From contig NZ_BIMC01000014.1 of the NCBI RefSeq assembly GCF_004000885.1, positions 1 through 64,000 of the forward strand: a DNA stretch of 64,000 nucleotides. The letters run 5' to 3'. The notes beneath the pieces are model-generated. The model made no database searches. It saw nothing but the letters and a program-made list of their open reading frames with translations, and was not told the origin of the DNA. This stretch comes from Paenibacillus glucanolyticus NBRC 15330. Its GTDB lineage: Bacteria > Bacillota > Bacilli > Paenibacillales > Paenibacillaceae. Each line of letters begins with the position of its first letter. The stretch's first letter is position 1. This document shows, piece by piece, positions 54,554 through 64,000 of the stretch. Both the position numbers and the translations under genes were made by a program.

Positions 54554-55525
54554 ATGCTATCCTCACTCTGGTTTCCCATCTGTTATGGTCTTGTTCTGTT
54601 CCTGTTCGGTATGAAGGTCATGGAGGTAGCCCTCCAGCGCTGGGCCGGTCCCCTGTTGCATAAGTGGCTCCACCAAGCGACATCCACACCCATCAAGGGC
54701 ATGATCGCCAGCACTGCGGTAACAGCACTGCTCCAGAGCAGCACCGCTGTAACCGTACTAGCGATAGGATTCGCGAATGCCGGCCTGTTGAGTTTTGCCG
54801 GAACCCTGGGCATCATTCTAGGCACCAACATCGGCACAACGGTTACCACGGAGCTCATCAGTCTTCAAATCGGACAGGCAGCCATGCCCCTCCTTGTCCT
54901 CTCCCTGATGTTATGGATTGGAGCTGTACTCGTCAGCGAACGCGTACCTTCCAGCTATGACAAATTAAAAGAGAAGCTGATCCGCAGTCAGTTTCTCTGC
55001 TTGGCGGTTGCCGGATTCTCGCTTGTGCTGCTCGCCATTCAATTCATGCAATCCATCGGCCCCACCCTTCAAAGCCTTGGCGTGTTCCAATGGTTTCTCG
55101 ACCATGCTTCGCGAAGCGTCCTCTGGGGCATTGCCGCCGGTACGCTGCTGACCGCGCTCATGCACAGCAGTGCTGCAGTCATCGCCATGGCAATGGGCCT
55201 TGCAGCCAGCGGAGCGCTGCCTCCCGAGATTGGCGTCGCCATCGTGCTGGGCTCTAATGTGGGGACCTGCGTGACAGCTTTAATAGCTGCGCTTGGCAGC
55301 ACCCGGGCCGGTCGATTTGTGGCTTGGTCCCACATGAGTCTCAATATCGGCGGGGTTCTTCTCTTTACGCCCTTGATTGCAGGTTTAACGATGGTATCGG
55401 GCTGGTTTGCCGCAGACCCGGCTGGTCAGATCGCCCATGCACAAACCTTGTTTAATGTCGTTTGCTCTCTTATCGCGCTTCCGCTGTGCTATCTGCCATT
55501 CTGGAACAAACGGGCTCAGACCTAA
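54554..55525 (+). CDS. Na/Pi cotransporter family protein (YqeW-like)
   Basis: This 323-residue protein of about eight transmembrane helices has two PNaS repeats with TALLQSSTAVTVLAIGFANAG and TALMHSSAAVIAMAMGLAASG, the QSST-type sodium/phosphate-binding loops. Two matching LGTNIGTT and LGSNVGTC motifs follow. It probably imports phosphate with sodium. Length and place next to mtaB match YqeW of Bacillus, but here the gene is on the opposite strand. AAAGGAGAA precedes the ATG. Its stop overlaps the stop of the convergent Nudix gene. Confidence 0.88.
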   Translation: MLSSLWFPICYGLVLFLFGMKVMEVALQRWAGPLLHKWLHQATSTPIKGMIASTAVTALLQSSTAVTVLAIGFANAGLLSFAGTLGIILGTNIGTTVTTELISLQIGQAAMPLLVLSLMLWIGAVLVSERVPSSYDKLKEKLIRSQFLCLAVAGFSLVLLAIQFMQSIGPTLQSLGVFQWFLDHASRSVLWGIAAGTLLTALMHSSAAVIAMAMGLAASGALPPEIGVAIVLGSNVGTCVTALIAALGSTRAGRFVAWSHMSLNIGGVLLFTPLIAGLTMVSGWFAADPAGQIAHAQTLFNVVCSLIALPLCYLPFWNKRAQT

Positions 55526-55977
55526 ATCTGAATATCTTCGTCTACAGGAATGCTGATATCAAGTAGCGTAAGCGCTTTGCGAAGGATAACATCATTATTG
55601 TTGTAACCGTTACTGCGCTGCTTCCTCCATGCGGTAAGAGGCTCAAACCAATCCACCCCGTTAATTTCTTCGACCTGGGGTTTCAAAACACCCTTTTCTG
55701 CCTTTACCAGGTAGTAGTGAACTTCCTTGTCCACCTGGCCTAATTCGGGATGATGGTATTTATATGCAATGATGTCCACTGGAGAGGTGATGGATCCGAC
55801 TATACCTGTCTCCTCGCATATTTCTCGGAGTGCCGTCTGCTCGACGGTTTCACCTGCTTCCATCTTGCCTTTGGGAAGCGAGGTTTTTCCGTAACGGTCC
55901 AATATGAGCTGGATCTGAAGCGCCCCTTCATAATGACGGTATACAACGCCGCCTGCGGAAATTTGTGTATATGTCAT
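55522..55977 (-). CDS. Nudix hydrolase
   Basis: This 151-residue enzyme has a complete Nudix box at residues 37-59 (GKMEAGETVEQTALREI then CEETGI), with the metal-binding Glu residues. A role in hydrolysing a nucleoside diphosphate derivative, such as diadenosine polyphosphate or an oxidised nucleotide, is inferred; the substrate is not evident. ATG at 55977 has AAGGAGGAA upstream; the longer frame adds 14 residues. Its stop codon shares three bases with that of the convergent cotransporter. Confidence 0.9.
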   Translation of the reverse strand: MTYTQISAGGVVYRHYEGALQIQLILDRYGKTSLPKGKMEAGETVEQTALREICEETGIVGSITSPVDIIAYKYHHPELGQVDKEVHYYLVKAEKGVLKPQVEEINGVDWFEPLTAWRKQRSNGYNNNDVILRKALTLLDISIPVDEDIQI

Positions 55978-56064
55978 GTCCTGTTCCTCCTTCATGTACA
56001 ACAAGGATTCCACTTCCAAATGGCTAGGAAATGAAATCCTTGTCTGGTATGGCCGCTATTGGAA

Positions 56065-57408
56065 TTACTGGGCAGCTGCCTTAAGTCCATGATCCATGAC
56101 GCTGAGGAGTTCGCCCTCGCATTCATTTACACCGGCTTTGGTCACTTTTACGCGGCACAATTTGCCTTCGAGATCAGACGAGCCATTGAATATGAGCTGG
56201 AGGTAGTTATCGCTGTAACCCTGCATCTTTCCGCCTTTGGGAGCACCCTTGTATTCCCGCTCCGGTATCACGTCCAGAATCTTGCCTACAAACTGCTCCG
56301 CATAAGCAAGCTGCAGCTGCTCCGACAAGTCGATCAGATCATGGACACGGGTGTTCTTCACTTCCTCGTCCACCTGATCCTCCATGCGTGCTGCCGGCGT
56401 ACCGGTACGCTTGGAATAAGGGAACACGTGCATCTCGGAGAATTGAATGGCCTTCATCAGATCATAGCCGTTGCGGAACATCTCATCCGTTTCTCCTGGA
56501 AATCCAACGATGACGTCGGTGGTAATGCCGACATCCGGCATCGCTTGGCGGATCAAGCCCATCTTGTTATAGAACTCTTCCGTCGTATATTTACGGCGCA
56601 TCCGTTTCAGCACCGTATCATCTCCAGCTTGCAGCGGAATATGGAGGTGACGGCACATTTTACTGGAACGGTTCAGAACGTCCAGCATCTTCTCATCGAT
56701 CTGGCTGGCTTCAATGGAGCTGATGCGAATGCGTTCCAGACCGTCAACCCGGTCAAGGTCCCACAACAGGTCGGACAATCGGTATTCCTCGAGATCGTCG
56801 CCGTATCCGCCCGTGTGAATACCGGTCAACACGATTTCTTTATATCCTGCCCCTACCAGCTGATGAGCTTGCTGGATAATGCTCTTCGGATCCCGGCTGC
56901 GCGACAGTCCGCGGGACCAAGGAATAATGCAGAACGTACAGAAGTTGTTGCATCCGTCCTGAATTTTCAGGAATGCACGTGTACGCTCGGCAAAATCCGG
57001 AACGTCCATCTCCTCGAACACTCTGGTCTTCATAATATTACGCACGGCATTAATCGGCTGGCGCGTTTTTTCAATATCCTGAATGAAATCCATGATTTTA
57101 TCGCGATCCTGGTTTCCGATTACAAGATCCACGCCTGGAATATCCAAAATCTCGGCAGGCGAGGTTTGGGCATAACAGCCCGTTACAGCCACGATGGCTT
57201 CAGGATTGCGGCGAACCGCGCGTCTGATCATTTGACGGCTCTTTTTATCCCCTGTATTGGTAACGTGGCAAGTGTTAATCAAATAAACATCAGCGGTTTG
57301 TTCGAAGTCCACCTGGTCGTAGCCTTCATTTTTGAAGTATTGCCAGATGGCCTCGGTATCGTAAAAATTGACTTTGCAACCCAACGTATAAAACGCTACG
57401 GATGGCAT
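56065..57408 (-). CDS. mtaB: tRNA t6A37 methylthiotransferase MtaB
   Basis: This 447-residue radical SAM enzyme has an N-terminal MTTase domain with Cys-11, Cys-47 and Cys-78. The radical SAM cluster is CNNFCTFC (Cys-153, Cys-157, Cys-160), and a C-terminal TRAM domain follows. It converts t6A to ms2t6A at position 37 of tRNA. ATG at 57408 with GGGGGG upstream overlaps the ribosome binding region in the rsmE end; the frame runs 44 codons further inside rsmE as an artefact. Order prmA-rsmE-mtaB matches Bacillus yqeT-yqeU-yqeV. Confidence 0.96.
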   Translation of the reverse strand: MPSVAFYTLGCKVNFYDTEAIWQYFKNEGYDQVDFEQTADVYLINTCHVTNTGDKKSRQMIRRAVRRNPEAIVAVTGCYAQTSPAEILDIPGVDLVIGNQDRDKIMDFIQDIEKTRQPINAVRNIMKTRVFEEMDVPDFAERTRAFLKIQDGCNNFCTFCIIPWSRGLSRSRDPKSIIQQAHQLVGAGYKEIVLTGIHTGGYGDDLEEYRLSDLLWDLDRVDGLERIRISSIEASQIDEKMLDVLNRSSKMCRHLHIPLQAGDDTVLKRMRRKYTTEEFYNKMGLIRQAMPDVGITTDVIVGFPGETDEMFRNGYDLMKAIQFSEMHVFPYSKRTGTPAARMEDQVDEEVKNTRVHDLIDLSEQLQLAYAEQFVGKILDVIPEREYKGAPKGGKMQGYSDNYLQLIFNGSSDLEGKLCRVKVTKAGVNECEGELLSVMDHGLKAAAQ

Positions 57409-57410
57409 GT

Positions 57411-58181
57411 TCAAACGCCCCCCATTTCTCCAGATTCGTATAGTGCGCAGGCAAGCGCGGTCATGCCGGCAGTCTCGCAGCGGAGAATCCGCCTTCCCAG
57501 TCCGACGGACACGGCTCCCGCATCCTCGGCAGCCCGGCATTCCTCTTCCGTAAATCCGCCCTCAGGCCCAACGACCAGCAGCAAGCAGGCTTGGGAGCCG
57601 GACTCCGGCAGCGCCTGCTCTACAAATGGCTTGAGCACGTCCCTTAACTGGGAACCATGCTCTTTCTCATAACAAAAACAAACAGCATCATAGCTGGAAA
57701 ACGCTGCAAGCAGATTCCTCCACGATAAAGGCTGTTCAACAGACGGTACCCGGTTACGATGAGCCTGTTCAGCAGCCTCCTTCGCGATTTTGCGCCAACG
57801 CTCCAGCCGCTTGCCTTCCTTCTTGGCATCGTACTGAACAATCGTTCGTTCCGATAAGAAGGGAGCAAAGGACACCGCGCCAATCTCGGTGCATTTTTGG
57901 ATGACGGTCTCCATTTTGTCGCCTTTCGGCAAGCTCTGGGCAATCGTCACCTGCAGGCGCGGCTCATTTCTCATCTCCATGGATTCAATCACAACGGCAA
58001 AAACGCTGGCCGCTTCTAAACTTTCAATTTCAACCATGGCTTCGCGGGATACCCCATCGCTTACAATCAGTTTATCACCAAGCCTGCCTCGCATGACCTT
58101 GGTGATATGACGGGCATCATCGCCCGTAATCTCTACACGGTCTCCCTCGAATTGTGCGGGAGTCACAAAATATCGCTGCAT
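57411..58181 (-). CDS. rsmE: 16S rRNA (uracil-1498-N3)-methyltransferase RsmE
   Basis: This 256-residue SPOUT-class enzyme has an N-terminal PUA-like part (QRYFVTPAQFEGDRVEITG) and the knotted C-terminal region with LLVVGPEGGFTEEE and VGLGRRILRCETAG. It methylates U1498 in the ribosome decoding region. ATG at 58181 has GAGGATATAAAG before it; the frame extends 11 codons upstream without signal. It is two bases from mtaB. Confidence 0.95.
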   Translation of the reverse strand: MQRYFVTPAQFEGDRVEITGDDARHITKVMRGRLGDKLIVSDGVSREAMVEIESLEAASVFAVVIESMEMRNEPRLQVTIAQSLPKGDKMETVIQKCTEIGAVSFAPFLSERTIVQYDAKKEGKRLERWRKIAKEAAEQAHRNRVPSVEQPLSWRNLLAAFSSYDAVCFCYEKEHGSQLRDVLKPFVEQALPESGSQACLLLVVGPEGGFTEEECRAAEDAGAVSVGLGRRILRCETAGMTALACALYESGEMGGV

Positions 58182-58255
58182 CTTTATATCCTCACCTAAC
58201 TCAAAAATCGCCAAACCCCATCATACAACTTTTCATGCGAACTGACCAGAAAAAA

Positions 58256-58948
58256 TCAGTGTCGATAACCGCCGGTCATCAAAATGAACATATCCAAAAT
58301 TTTGGAGGACAGCGCATATGCCGTATCATACAGGGGCTTGATCGTATAGTTCTGGAAAAAAGGCAACAGAATGATCAACAAGAATATAAGGATCGACCAT
58401 TGCTCAAACTTTTGTATCTTCGCACTCATCCGCGGAGGAAGCGCGTTCTCCAGGATGCGGTAGCCGTCCAGCGGCGGCAATGGAACCAGATTAAACAGAC
58501 ATAAAAAGAAATTGAGCAATATGAATATATTAAAGAACAAATGCACCGCTTGATCCGTCTTGGTTATTCCTTCGGGAGGAATAATGCCGGTTTGATACAG
58601 AACAGCATAAATGAGCGCCCCAAGTATGCCTAACAAAAGGTTGCTCAGCGGACCCACCGCCGCCACGATAATGCTCATCCGGCGTGGGTTGCTAAAGTTC
58701 TCCCGATTAATGGGAACCGGTCTTGCCCAGCCGAACCCGGCAATCAGCAGGAGGACGATGCCCAGAAAATCAAAGTGCACCGCAGGATTCAGTGTCACTC
58801 TGCCCAGCAGCTTGGCTGTAGGATCTCCGAATTTATTAGCAAAATAGGCATGTGAAAACTCATGCACGGTAAATGCAATGATTAAAGCAATCAGGTAAAA
58901 CGGAAGCTGTTCCAGCGGATAAAATAGCAGCTTATCCAAAAAATCCAT
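58256..58948 (-). CDS. Site-2 protease family membrane metalloprotease (M50)
   Basis: This 230-residue protein has about six transmembrane helices with the zinc motif HEFSH (His-29, Glu-30, His-33) and NLVPLPPLDGYRIL holding the third ligand Asp. It is a compact M50 peptidase without PDZ, of the type that cleaves within membranes. Its substrate is unknown. AGGAAG precedes the ATG at 58948. It sits between prmA and rsmE, which are adjacent in Bacillus. Its ATG is just two bases past the prmA stop. Confidence 0.9.
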   Translation of the reverse strand: MDFLDKLLFYPLEQLPFYLIALIIAFTVHEFSHAYFANKFGDPTAKLLGRVTLNPAVHFDFLGIVLLLIAGFGWARPVPINRENFSNPRRMSIIVAAVGPLSNLLLGILGALIYAVLYQTGIIPPEGITKTDQAVHLFFNIFILLNFFLCLFNLVPLPPLDGYRILENALPPRMSAKIQKFEQWSILIFLLIILLPFFQNYTIKPLYDTAYALSSKILDMFILMTGGYRH

Positions 58949-58950
58949 AA

Positions 58951-59928
58951 TCAGTTCTTCCTCGCTACGAATGCAACCCAATCATCCTCGCGGCAAATGT
59001 CCGCGATTTCGAAGCCCGAGGCAATCAGTGCCTTCTCCACGATTTCTTCTTTGTTCTTGTAGATTCCGGAAGCGATATAGGCGCCGCCTGGCTGAAGGGC
59101 CTGGTAGACATCGTCCACAAACAATAGGATAACCTCCGCCAAAATGTTGGCCACTACAACTTGTACCGGCAGTCTCACGCCCAGGTCCGATTGAACGGAC
59201 GAATCCGTCAGTACCGAGAGCAAATCACTTTCCTTCACCGTGATGACATCTTCCAGACCATTAAGACGGGTATTCTCCTTCGCGCTGGATACGGCAACCG
59301 GGTCCAGGTCAAGAGCCAGAATTCGCGAAGCCCCCAGATGCGCCGCACCGATGGAGAGAATGCCTGATCCCGTCCCGACGTCAATGACTTCCTCACCGCC
59401 CTGGATTACCATCTCCAGCGTACGCAGGCACAAGGAAGTGGTTGGATGTGTTCCCGTTCCGAAAGCCATCCCGGGGTCCAGTACAATAATGGATTCATTG
59501 TCCGATTCAGGCGTGTATTCCTCCCATGTCGGTTTGATGGTTAACCTCTCGGACACGCGGATCGGTTTAAAATACTGCTTCCAGGCAGTCGCCCATTCAT
59601 TCTCATCCACCGTCTTCATCTCATAACTTACTTCACCTGTATCAATGCCAAATTCCTTCAGCTCCTCCACACGAGGGGCAATTTCATCAAGGACCGATTC
59701 CAGCGTAACCGTCTCATCAAAGTAACCTTTGATGACGGCAAACCCTTCAGGAATATCGTTAAACGGAACAATCTCATCAAACCATTGCCCAAGGGATGTA
59801 TCCCGTTTCTTGTTCGTAGTACCGGACTCTTCAATTGAGACGCCTCCGGCTCCTGCTTCATGCAGGAAATTCGTAATCATCTCCACGGCTTCCTCCGTGG
59901 TATGTATCGTTAATTCACGCCATAACAT
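58951..59928 (-). CDS. prmA: Ribosomal protein L11 methyltransferase
   Basis: This 325-residue SAM-dependent enzyme has an N-terminal L11-binding domain. The catalytic domain has GMAFGTGTHPTTSLCLR, DVGTGSGILSIGAAHLGA and VVANILAEVI (catalytic-site Asn). It trimethylates lysines and the N-terminus of L11. A candidate promoter lies 30-70 bases upstream and GAGGAGGAA precedes the ATG. It heads prmA-M50-rsmE-mtaB. Confidence 0.95.
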   Translation of the reverse strand: MLWRELTIHTTEEAVEMITNFLHEAGAGGVSIEESGTTNKKRDTSLGQWFDEIVPFNDIPEGFAVIKGYFDETVTLESVLDEIAPRVEELKEFGIDTGEVSYEMKTVDENEWATAWKQYFKPIRVSERLTIKPTWEEYTPESDNESIIVLDPGMAFGTGTHPTTSLCLRTLEMVIQGGEEVIDVGTGSGILSIGAAHLGASRILALDLDPVAVSSAKENTRLNGLEDVITVKESDLLSVLTDSSVQSDLGVRLPVQVVVANILAEVILLFVDDVYQALQPGGAYIASGIYKNKEEIVEKALIASGFEIADICREDDWVAFVARKN

Positions 59929-59963
59929 GTGCTACAGTTCCTCCTCGTTCATACATAAATACC

Positions 59964-59993
59964 ATTGTACTATATGGAGGACCCCTGATACAA
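59964..59993 (-). promoter_or_regulatory. Candidate sigma-A promoter of prmA
   Basis: TTGTAT (59988-59993) and TACAAT (59964-59969) on the minus strand are 18 bases apart. Confidence 0.5.
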
Positions 59994-60039
59994 AGTTTGT
60001 ACGGAAATGCGTGGCGACTATTCTGTTGATCATATAATC

Positions 60040-60083
60040 AAAAAAGCCCTTCTTACCGCCTCCGCAAGAAGAAGGTAAGAGGG
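60040..60083 (-). terminator. Terminator of the YfhD-like gene
   Basis: CCCTCTTACC pairs with GGTAAGAAGGG (one bulged base) on the minus strand, followed by C and T6. It separates the dnaJ-side small genes from prmA. Confidence 0.85.
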
Positions 60084-60111
60084 ACCAGGCAATACATTAA
60101 ATTCGTAACGA

Positions 60112-60312
60112 TCAATCTACGTCTTTACTGGTTTCGTCGAGAATTTTCTTCAATTGGCGTTCATCCGCTGCCTCGCTTCTGCGAAGCGCCTCGACATCAT
60201 CGTGATCGGCTTCCATTGCCGAGAATTCAACATCCTCAGCCTTGGCGGATTGAAGAGCAATCATCTTCTCCGTTTTGCTCGAAATTTTTCCTTTTTTCAC
60301 ACGTCTCATCAT
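60112..60312 (-). CDS. YfhD-like small protein
   Basis: This 66-residue protein has a basic N-terminal third and an acidic remainder. The stretch AEDVEFSAMEADHDDVEALR then EAADERQ resembles the YfhD family, small Bacillales proteins of unknown role. AAGGAG lies ten bases before the first of two ATG codons at 60312. The longest frame is 39 codons longer and overlaps the next gene; it is not credible. Confidence 0.55.
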   Translation of the reverse strand: MMRRVKKGKISSKTEKMIALQSAKAEDVEFSAMEADHDDVEALRRSEAADERQLKKILDETSKDVD

Positions 60313-60361
60313 GAGTGCTATTCTCCTTTCCTTATAAACGATTAGCGCTGACCTGCAACAC

Positions 60362-60733
60362 TTAAACCATGCCGCCGGATTCTTCGATGATTCGCATGGC
60401 TTGAGTGAATACGCCTTCATCCAACACAACCGTCAACAGAATATCCCGGCCCTCGGTTCCGTCCTGCCCTCCGCTGCTCATCCCGCTGGCAGAAGGATCC
60501 GCCGCTCCGAGGATTCCGGCTCCCGGCCCCGAAATGTCCGCATTTAGGGTCAACGTTGACAAGCTGGCAATATTACCTGTCAACGGATTCATCGGTTGGT
60601 TAAGCTCCCCGCCGGGATAAGCCCCAAACCGGTCGATAGACATATCCGCAACGCGCAGCGACTGGAGCTTGCGAGCTGCGTGCTGTGCCTGATCAGGGCT
60701 TTTGAAATACGCCAAAATATTTTTCTCTGCCAC
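60362..60733 (-). CDS. Conserved-looking protein of unknown function
   Basis: I do not recognise this 123-residue protein. Its outline suggests a ferredoxin-like beta-alpha-beta fold split by a loop: ILAYFKSPDQAQHAARKL (1st half), a Gly/Pro/Ser-rich middle (about 40-92), then ILLTVVLDEGVFTQAMRIIE (2nd half). This resembles the N-terminal domain of general stress proteins of the YflT type, but only weakly. It lies between dnaJ and the YfhD-like gene, about 50 bases upstream of the latter, so they may be co-transcribed. Confidence 0.6.
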   Translation of the reverse strand: MAEKNILAYFKSPDQAQHAARKLQSLRVADMSIDRFGAYPGGELNQPMNPLTGNIASLSTLTLNADISGPGAGILGAADPSASGMSSGGQDGTEGRDILLTVVLDEGVFTQAMRIIEESGGMV

Positions 60734-60828
60734 TTCACTTCACCTGCATTTCCTCTTCAAAATCGCGCATCTGGATGGAACCCCCCTAGGATGCTTCATC
60801 ATTGATCCTTTTATTCTTGGGAGCTGTA

Positions 60829-60873
60829 GAAAAAACAGCAGGCTAAAGGTATGTTATCCTTCAGCCTGCTGTT
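60829..60873 (-). terminator. Terminator of the dnaK-dnaJ operon
   Basis: A perfect 11-pair stem AACAGCAGGCT/AGCCTGCTGTT, with inner AAGG/CCTT, is followed by T-run on the minus strand, about 40 bases past the dnaJ stop. Confidence 0.9.
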
Positions 60874-60912
60874 ATATTTCGTGCTATGAAAGGGAATATC
60901 CCTATATCAGTA

Positions 60913-62031
60913 TTAGTCACCACGGAATGCTTTTTTCACACGGTCAAAAAAAGACTGTTCCTGTTCATGAGTCTGTTCGCCATCAAGCGAAGCAAATTGA
61001 CGAAGCAGTTCTTTCTGCTCATCACTCAGCTTACTTGGCGTGATAACCACAACTTTGACATGCTGGTCGCCCTGTCCCATGCCGCGCAGCCGCGGTACCC
61101 CTTTGCCTTTCAATCGGAAGAAGGTGCCGGTCTGTGTTCCAGCCGGGATCTTCAGCTTCACTTTTTCGGTCAGCGTCGGGATTTCGATCTCATCGCCAAG
61201 CGCAGCTTGGGCAAAGGTAAGCGGCACTTCGCAATAAATGTCATCCCCTTCGCGTTCAAAGAAATCATGCGGCTTCACACGGATAACAATATACAGGTCA
61301 CCGGCCGGTCCGCCGCGTAATCCGCCTTCGCCTTCGCCTGTCATGCGCAGCTGAGCTCCGTCATCCACACCGGCAGGTACGCGAACATGAATTTTGCGCT
61401 GTTTTTTCACTTTACCGTTGCCATGACAAGTCGAGCAGCGGTCTTTGATAATCTTTCCGGTTCCGTTACAGTTGGAGCAAGCACGGCGGTTCACCATACG
61501 TCCGAATGGCGTATTTTGCACAACCTCCTGCTGTCCGCTGCCATTACATACCGAGCAAGTATGAGGCTGCGTGCCTGGTTTGGCACCGGAACCATGACAC
61601 GTATCGCAGGTCTCGGTTCTCGGGATATTAATATCCGTCTCCTTGCCAAATATGGCTTCCTTAAACTCTACCGTCATGGTGTACTGCAGATCGTTCCCCC
61701 GCTGAGGCGCATTCGGATCACGGCGTCCATTGCCGCCAAAGAACATATCAAATATATCTCCAAAACCGCCGAAATCACCGGAGAAGCCGCCTCCGCCCAT
61801 TCCTTGGTTCGGATCGACATGACCGTACTGGTCGTAAGTCGAACGCTTCTGACCATCGCTCAATACATCGTAAGCCTCTTTCACTTCCTTGAATTTGGCT
61901 TCCGCGTCAGCCGCTTTGTTTACATCCGGATGGTATTGGCGAGCCATTTTGCGGTACGCCTTCTTGATATCATCATCCGATGCATCCTTGCCAACACCGA
62001 GCACCTCGTAATAATCACGCTTATCAGCCAC
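60913..62031 (-). CDS. dnaJ: Chaperone DnaJ
   Basis: This 372-residue type I J protein has the J domain with HPD (34-36), a Gly/Phe-rich region (77-100) and four zinc repeats with cysteines 142/145, 159/162, 185/188 and 199/202. A substrate-binding C-terminus follows. It stimulates DnaK ATPase and delivers unfolded clients. The start is GTG at 62031 with GGGGTG upstream. It lies 92 bases downstream of dnaK and ends at a strong terminator. Confidence 0.97.
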   Translation of the reverse strand: MADKRDYYEVLGVGKDASDDDIKKAYRKMARQYHPDVNKAADAEAKFKEVKEAYDVLSDGQKRSTYDQYGHVDPNQGMGGGGFSGDFGGFGDIFDMFFGGNGRRDPNAPQRGNDLQYTMTVEFKEAIFGKETDINIPRTETCDTCHGSGAKPGTQPHTCSVCNGSGQQEVVQNTPFGRMVNRRACSNCNGTGKIIKDRCSTCHGNGKVKKQRKIHVRVPAGVDDGAQLRMTGEGEGGLRGGPAGDLYIVIRVKPHDFFEREGDDIYCEVPLTFAQAALGDEIEIPTLTEKVKLKIPAGTQTGTFFRLKGKGVPRLRGMGQGDQHVKVVVITPSKLSDEQKELLRQFASLDGEQTHEQEQSFFDRVKKAFRGD

Positions 62032-62123
62032 GGTTTCACCCCAATCTCTTTATTACTCTTTACATAAGGAAAGCCAAAGTGCGAAGATGCGCAGCTTTGA
62101 CCTTCCCATACAATCTATTCAGA

Positions 62124-63977
<1,854 letters not shown>

Positions 63978-64000
63978 TTATTCATTCACACGAATCTTCG

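Noticed and set aside
56059-57672. Plus-strand open frame of 537 codons
   Set aside because: It lies exactly opposite mtaB and part of rsmE, both clear family members with ribosome binding sites; the antisense frame has no recognisable domain.

Overview
The window is about 64 kb of chromosomal core sequence from an endospore-forming Gram-positive bacterium of the Bacillales, most probably Paenibacillus or a close relative. The evidence is the gene order and sporulation content (YqfC, YqfD, YhcN-like lipoprotein, CotD-like coat protein, YpuI), a GC content near 50 percent by eye, strong AGGAGG-type ribosome binding sites, and an RNase P RNA that reads as class A rather than the Bacillus class B. 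Almost everything lies on the minus strand; the plus-strand genes are the YhcN lipoprotein, one TerC protein, a subtilase and a Na/Pi cotransporter. I found no prophage, insertion sequence, CRISPR array, tRNA or toxin/defence island.

Region 1 (1-17.4 kb) is a mixed block: an orphan solute-binding protein, a PIN-PhoH ATPase, a spore lipoprotein, an LCP cell-wall ligase, ylaH-typA, a small membrane protein, two divergent TerC proteins, the nifZ-thiI thiolation pair, a lytic transglycosylase, small proteins, YpuI, a membrane-anchored subtilase and a CotD-like coat protein. Region 2 (17.4-23.6 kb) holds rnpB, trmK-nif3 and the macromolecular synthesis operon yqxD-dnaG-rpoD. Region 3 (23.8-39.9 kb) holds glyQS under a glycine T-box, then recO, yqzL, era, cdd, dgkA, ybeY, pgpH, phoH, yqfD and yqfC, then nfeD-floA and rpsU-yqeY.

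Region 4 (40-55.9 kb) is a DNA-repair and RNA-modification block: addB-addA-sbcD-sbcC as one operon, an RlmI-like methyltransferase, a Na/Pi cotransporter and a Nudix hydrolase. Region 5 (56-64 kb) is mtaB, rsmE, an M50 protease, prmA, two small genes, dnaJ and dnaK. Read from high to low coordinate, regions 5, 3 and 2 reproduce the long dnaK-to-sigA cluster of Bacillus subtilis, with the repair block and a HIT gene inserted between the mtaB end and rpsU.

The regulatory DNA is the most informative part. A sigma-W-type promoter precedes nfeD-floA. A LexA-type box overlaps the -35 of the predicted addBA-sbcDC promoter, and a half-intact CIRCE-like element lies in its leader. A GGC-specifier T-box controls glyQS. 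Many genes have clear factor-independent terminators. Several starts were moved inward from the longest reading frame because a good ribosome binding site and the family N-terminus agree. I did not find a convincing new multi-gene system; the best leads are these regulatory sites and four small unassigned genes.
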